Source: an uncultured Eubacteriales bacterium
GTDB lineage: Bacteria > Bacillota > Clostridia > Lachnospirales > Bianqueaceae
Assembly (NCBI GenBank): GCA_902782895.1
Contig: CACZPA010000115.1
Coordinates: 1-13,231, forward strand
Length of the DNA: 13,231 nt
Direction: 5' to 3'
Position numbers and translations under genes: made by a program. Positions 12,467-13,231 of the stretch are shown here, one piece after another. The notes under the pieces are model-generated. The model was not told where the DNA came from. It made no database searches and saw only the letters and a list, made by a program, of their open reading frames with translations. Position 1 is the first letter of the stretch, and each line of letters starts with the position of its first letter.

Positions 12467-13231
12467 ATGAATCGTTTACTGTTTAACCGGCCCCGCACCT
12501 TCCGGGGCGGAATTCATCCTCCGGATTTTAAAGAGCAGACGGAGGGCAATTCCATACAAATGTACATGGATCCACAGGAGGACCTTGTATTTCCTATGTC
12601 CCAGCACATCGGCGCGCCCTGTAAGCCTGCCGTAAAGAAGGGCGATCAGGTGCTGCGCGGACAGGTCATCGGCGAGCCGCAGGGCTATATGTCCGTACCG
12701 ATCCATTCCAGCGTTTCCGGTACCGTTAAGGACGTTAAGCCGATGCTGACCTCAACGGGAAGCAAGGTCATGTCTGTGATCATCCAGAACGATCATCAGT
12801 ATAACGAAGTCGAGGGTATGCATAAAGCATACGATTACAAGAATATGACCAATGAGGAGATCCTCAAGGTCATTCGGGACTCTGGAATCGTCGGCATGGG
12901 CGGAGCGGGATTCCCGGCTCATGTCAAGCTGAATCCGGGCCCGGAGAAGAAGATCGACTCCGTTATCGTTAACGGCGCGGAGTGCGAGCCTTTCCTTGCG
13001 TCCGACTTCCGTCTTCTGATCGAAGAGCCCAAGAAAGTCGTCGAAGGTCTCAAGATCGTGCTGCAGCTTTTCCCCGAGGCGCACGGATATATCGCGATCG
13101 AGGACAATAAGCCGACCGCACTTTCTCTGATGCGTCTTCTGACGAACGGAGAGGACCGTATCGACGTTGTCGCCCTCAAGACCAAGTATCCGCAGGGCGG
13201 TGAGAAGCAGCTGATCAACGCGGTCCTCGGC
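12467..13231 (+). CDS. rnfC: Electron transport complex subunit RnfC, N-terminal part (3' end outside window)
   Basis: 255 codons, open to the window end. RnfC is the peripheral NADH/FMN- and Fe-S-binding subunit of the membrane Rnf complex, which couples electron flow between ferredoxin and NAD to Na+ or H+ transport. Visible family features are the N-terminal FRGGIHPPDFKEQT (12-25), a barrel-sandwich region with SVPIHSSVSGTVKDV (76-90), the nucleotide-binding GMGGAGFPAHVKL (143-155), NGAECEPFLASD (169-180) and KTKYPQGGEKQLI (238-250). The two 4Fe-4S cysteine motifs of the C-terminal part lie outside the window. The start has GGGAGA eight nt upstream and follows a strong promoter. In Clostridia rnfC is usually the first gene of rnfCDGEAB, so the rest is expected to the right. 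Confidence 0.96.
   Translation, partial: MNRLLFNRPRTFRGGIHPPDFKEQTEGNSIQMYMDPQEDLVFPMSQHIGAPCKPAVKKGDQVLRGQVIGEPQGYMSVPIHSSVSGTVKDVKPMLTSTGSKVMSVIIQNDHQYNEVEGMHKAYDYKNMTNEEILKVIRDSGIVGMGGAGFPAHVKLNPGPEKKIDSVIVNGAECEPFLASDFRLLIEEPKKVVEGLKIVLQLFPEAHGYIAIEDNKPTALSLMRLLTNGEDRIDVVALKTKYPQGGEKQLINAVLG

Overview
The window looks like a chromosomal segment of a Gram-positive Firmicute, most likely class Clostridia (perhaps Lachnospiraceae). This is inferred from the gene types (an RnfC subunit, a group III-like phosphofructokinase, a RluD-type pseudouridine synthase, a YpsC-like methyltransferase), from strong purine-rich ribosome binding sites, from several near-consensus sigma-A promoters with 17-nt spacers, and from a tRNA gene without encoded CCA. 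Coding DNA is moderately GC-rich and the intergenic DNA is clearly AT-richer. I see no phage, insertion sequence, CRISPR array or integration site. The genes are ordinary housekeeping and metabolic genes; most of the unusual sequence is in the gaps between them.

Layout. 1-444: 3' end of glyA (+), then a short gap with a long inverted repeat. 588-2561: mntP (manganese efflux) and a MATE exporter (+), closed by a terminator shared with the convergent pfkA (2631-3707, -). A divergent promoter region (3708-3870) drives pfkA to the left and, to the right, a tightly packed four-gene operon (3871-7589): alpha/beta hydrolase, THUMP-domain rRNA methyltransferase, Mrp/ApbC Fe-S carrier ATPase and HAD phosphatase. 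All four junctions overlap or are coupled, and the operon ends in a clean terminator at 7636-7666. 7667-8049 is a non-coding, repeat-rich stretch. 8050-8844 (-) is a glycerophosphodiester phosphodiesterase, preceded by a 37-bp tandem repeat and a tRNA-Thr(CGT) gene with its own promoter and terminator. 9243-11788 (+) is uxaC (glucuronate isomerase), overlapped at its stop codon by an RluA/RluD-family pseudouridine synthase. 11864-12277 (-) is a small P-loop protein of unknown function, divergent from rnfC (12467 to the window end, +), the first visible gene of a probable Rnf operon.

How it fits together. Several genes suit an anaerobic fermenter: glycolysis (pfkA), hexuronate use (uxaC), an Rnf ion-pumping ferredoxin:NAD oxidoreductase (rnfC), Fe-S cluster delivery (mrp), metal and drug efflux (mntP, MATE), and rRNA modification (methyltransferase, pseudouridine synthase). 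No single dedicated novel system is evident. The best candidates for something undescribed are a set of seven or eight alternately oriented ATAC-S-GTAT motifs at 30/23-bp spacing (7771-7980), the 37-bp tandem repeat upstream of the phosphodiesterase, the orphan P-loop protein beside rnfC, and active-site substitutions in the phosphofructokinase.
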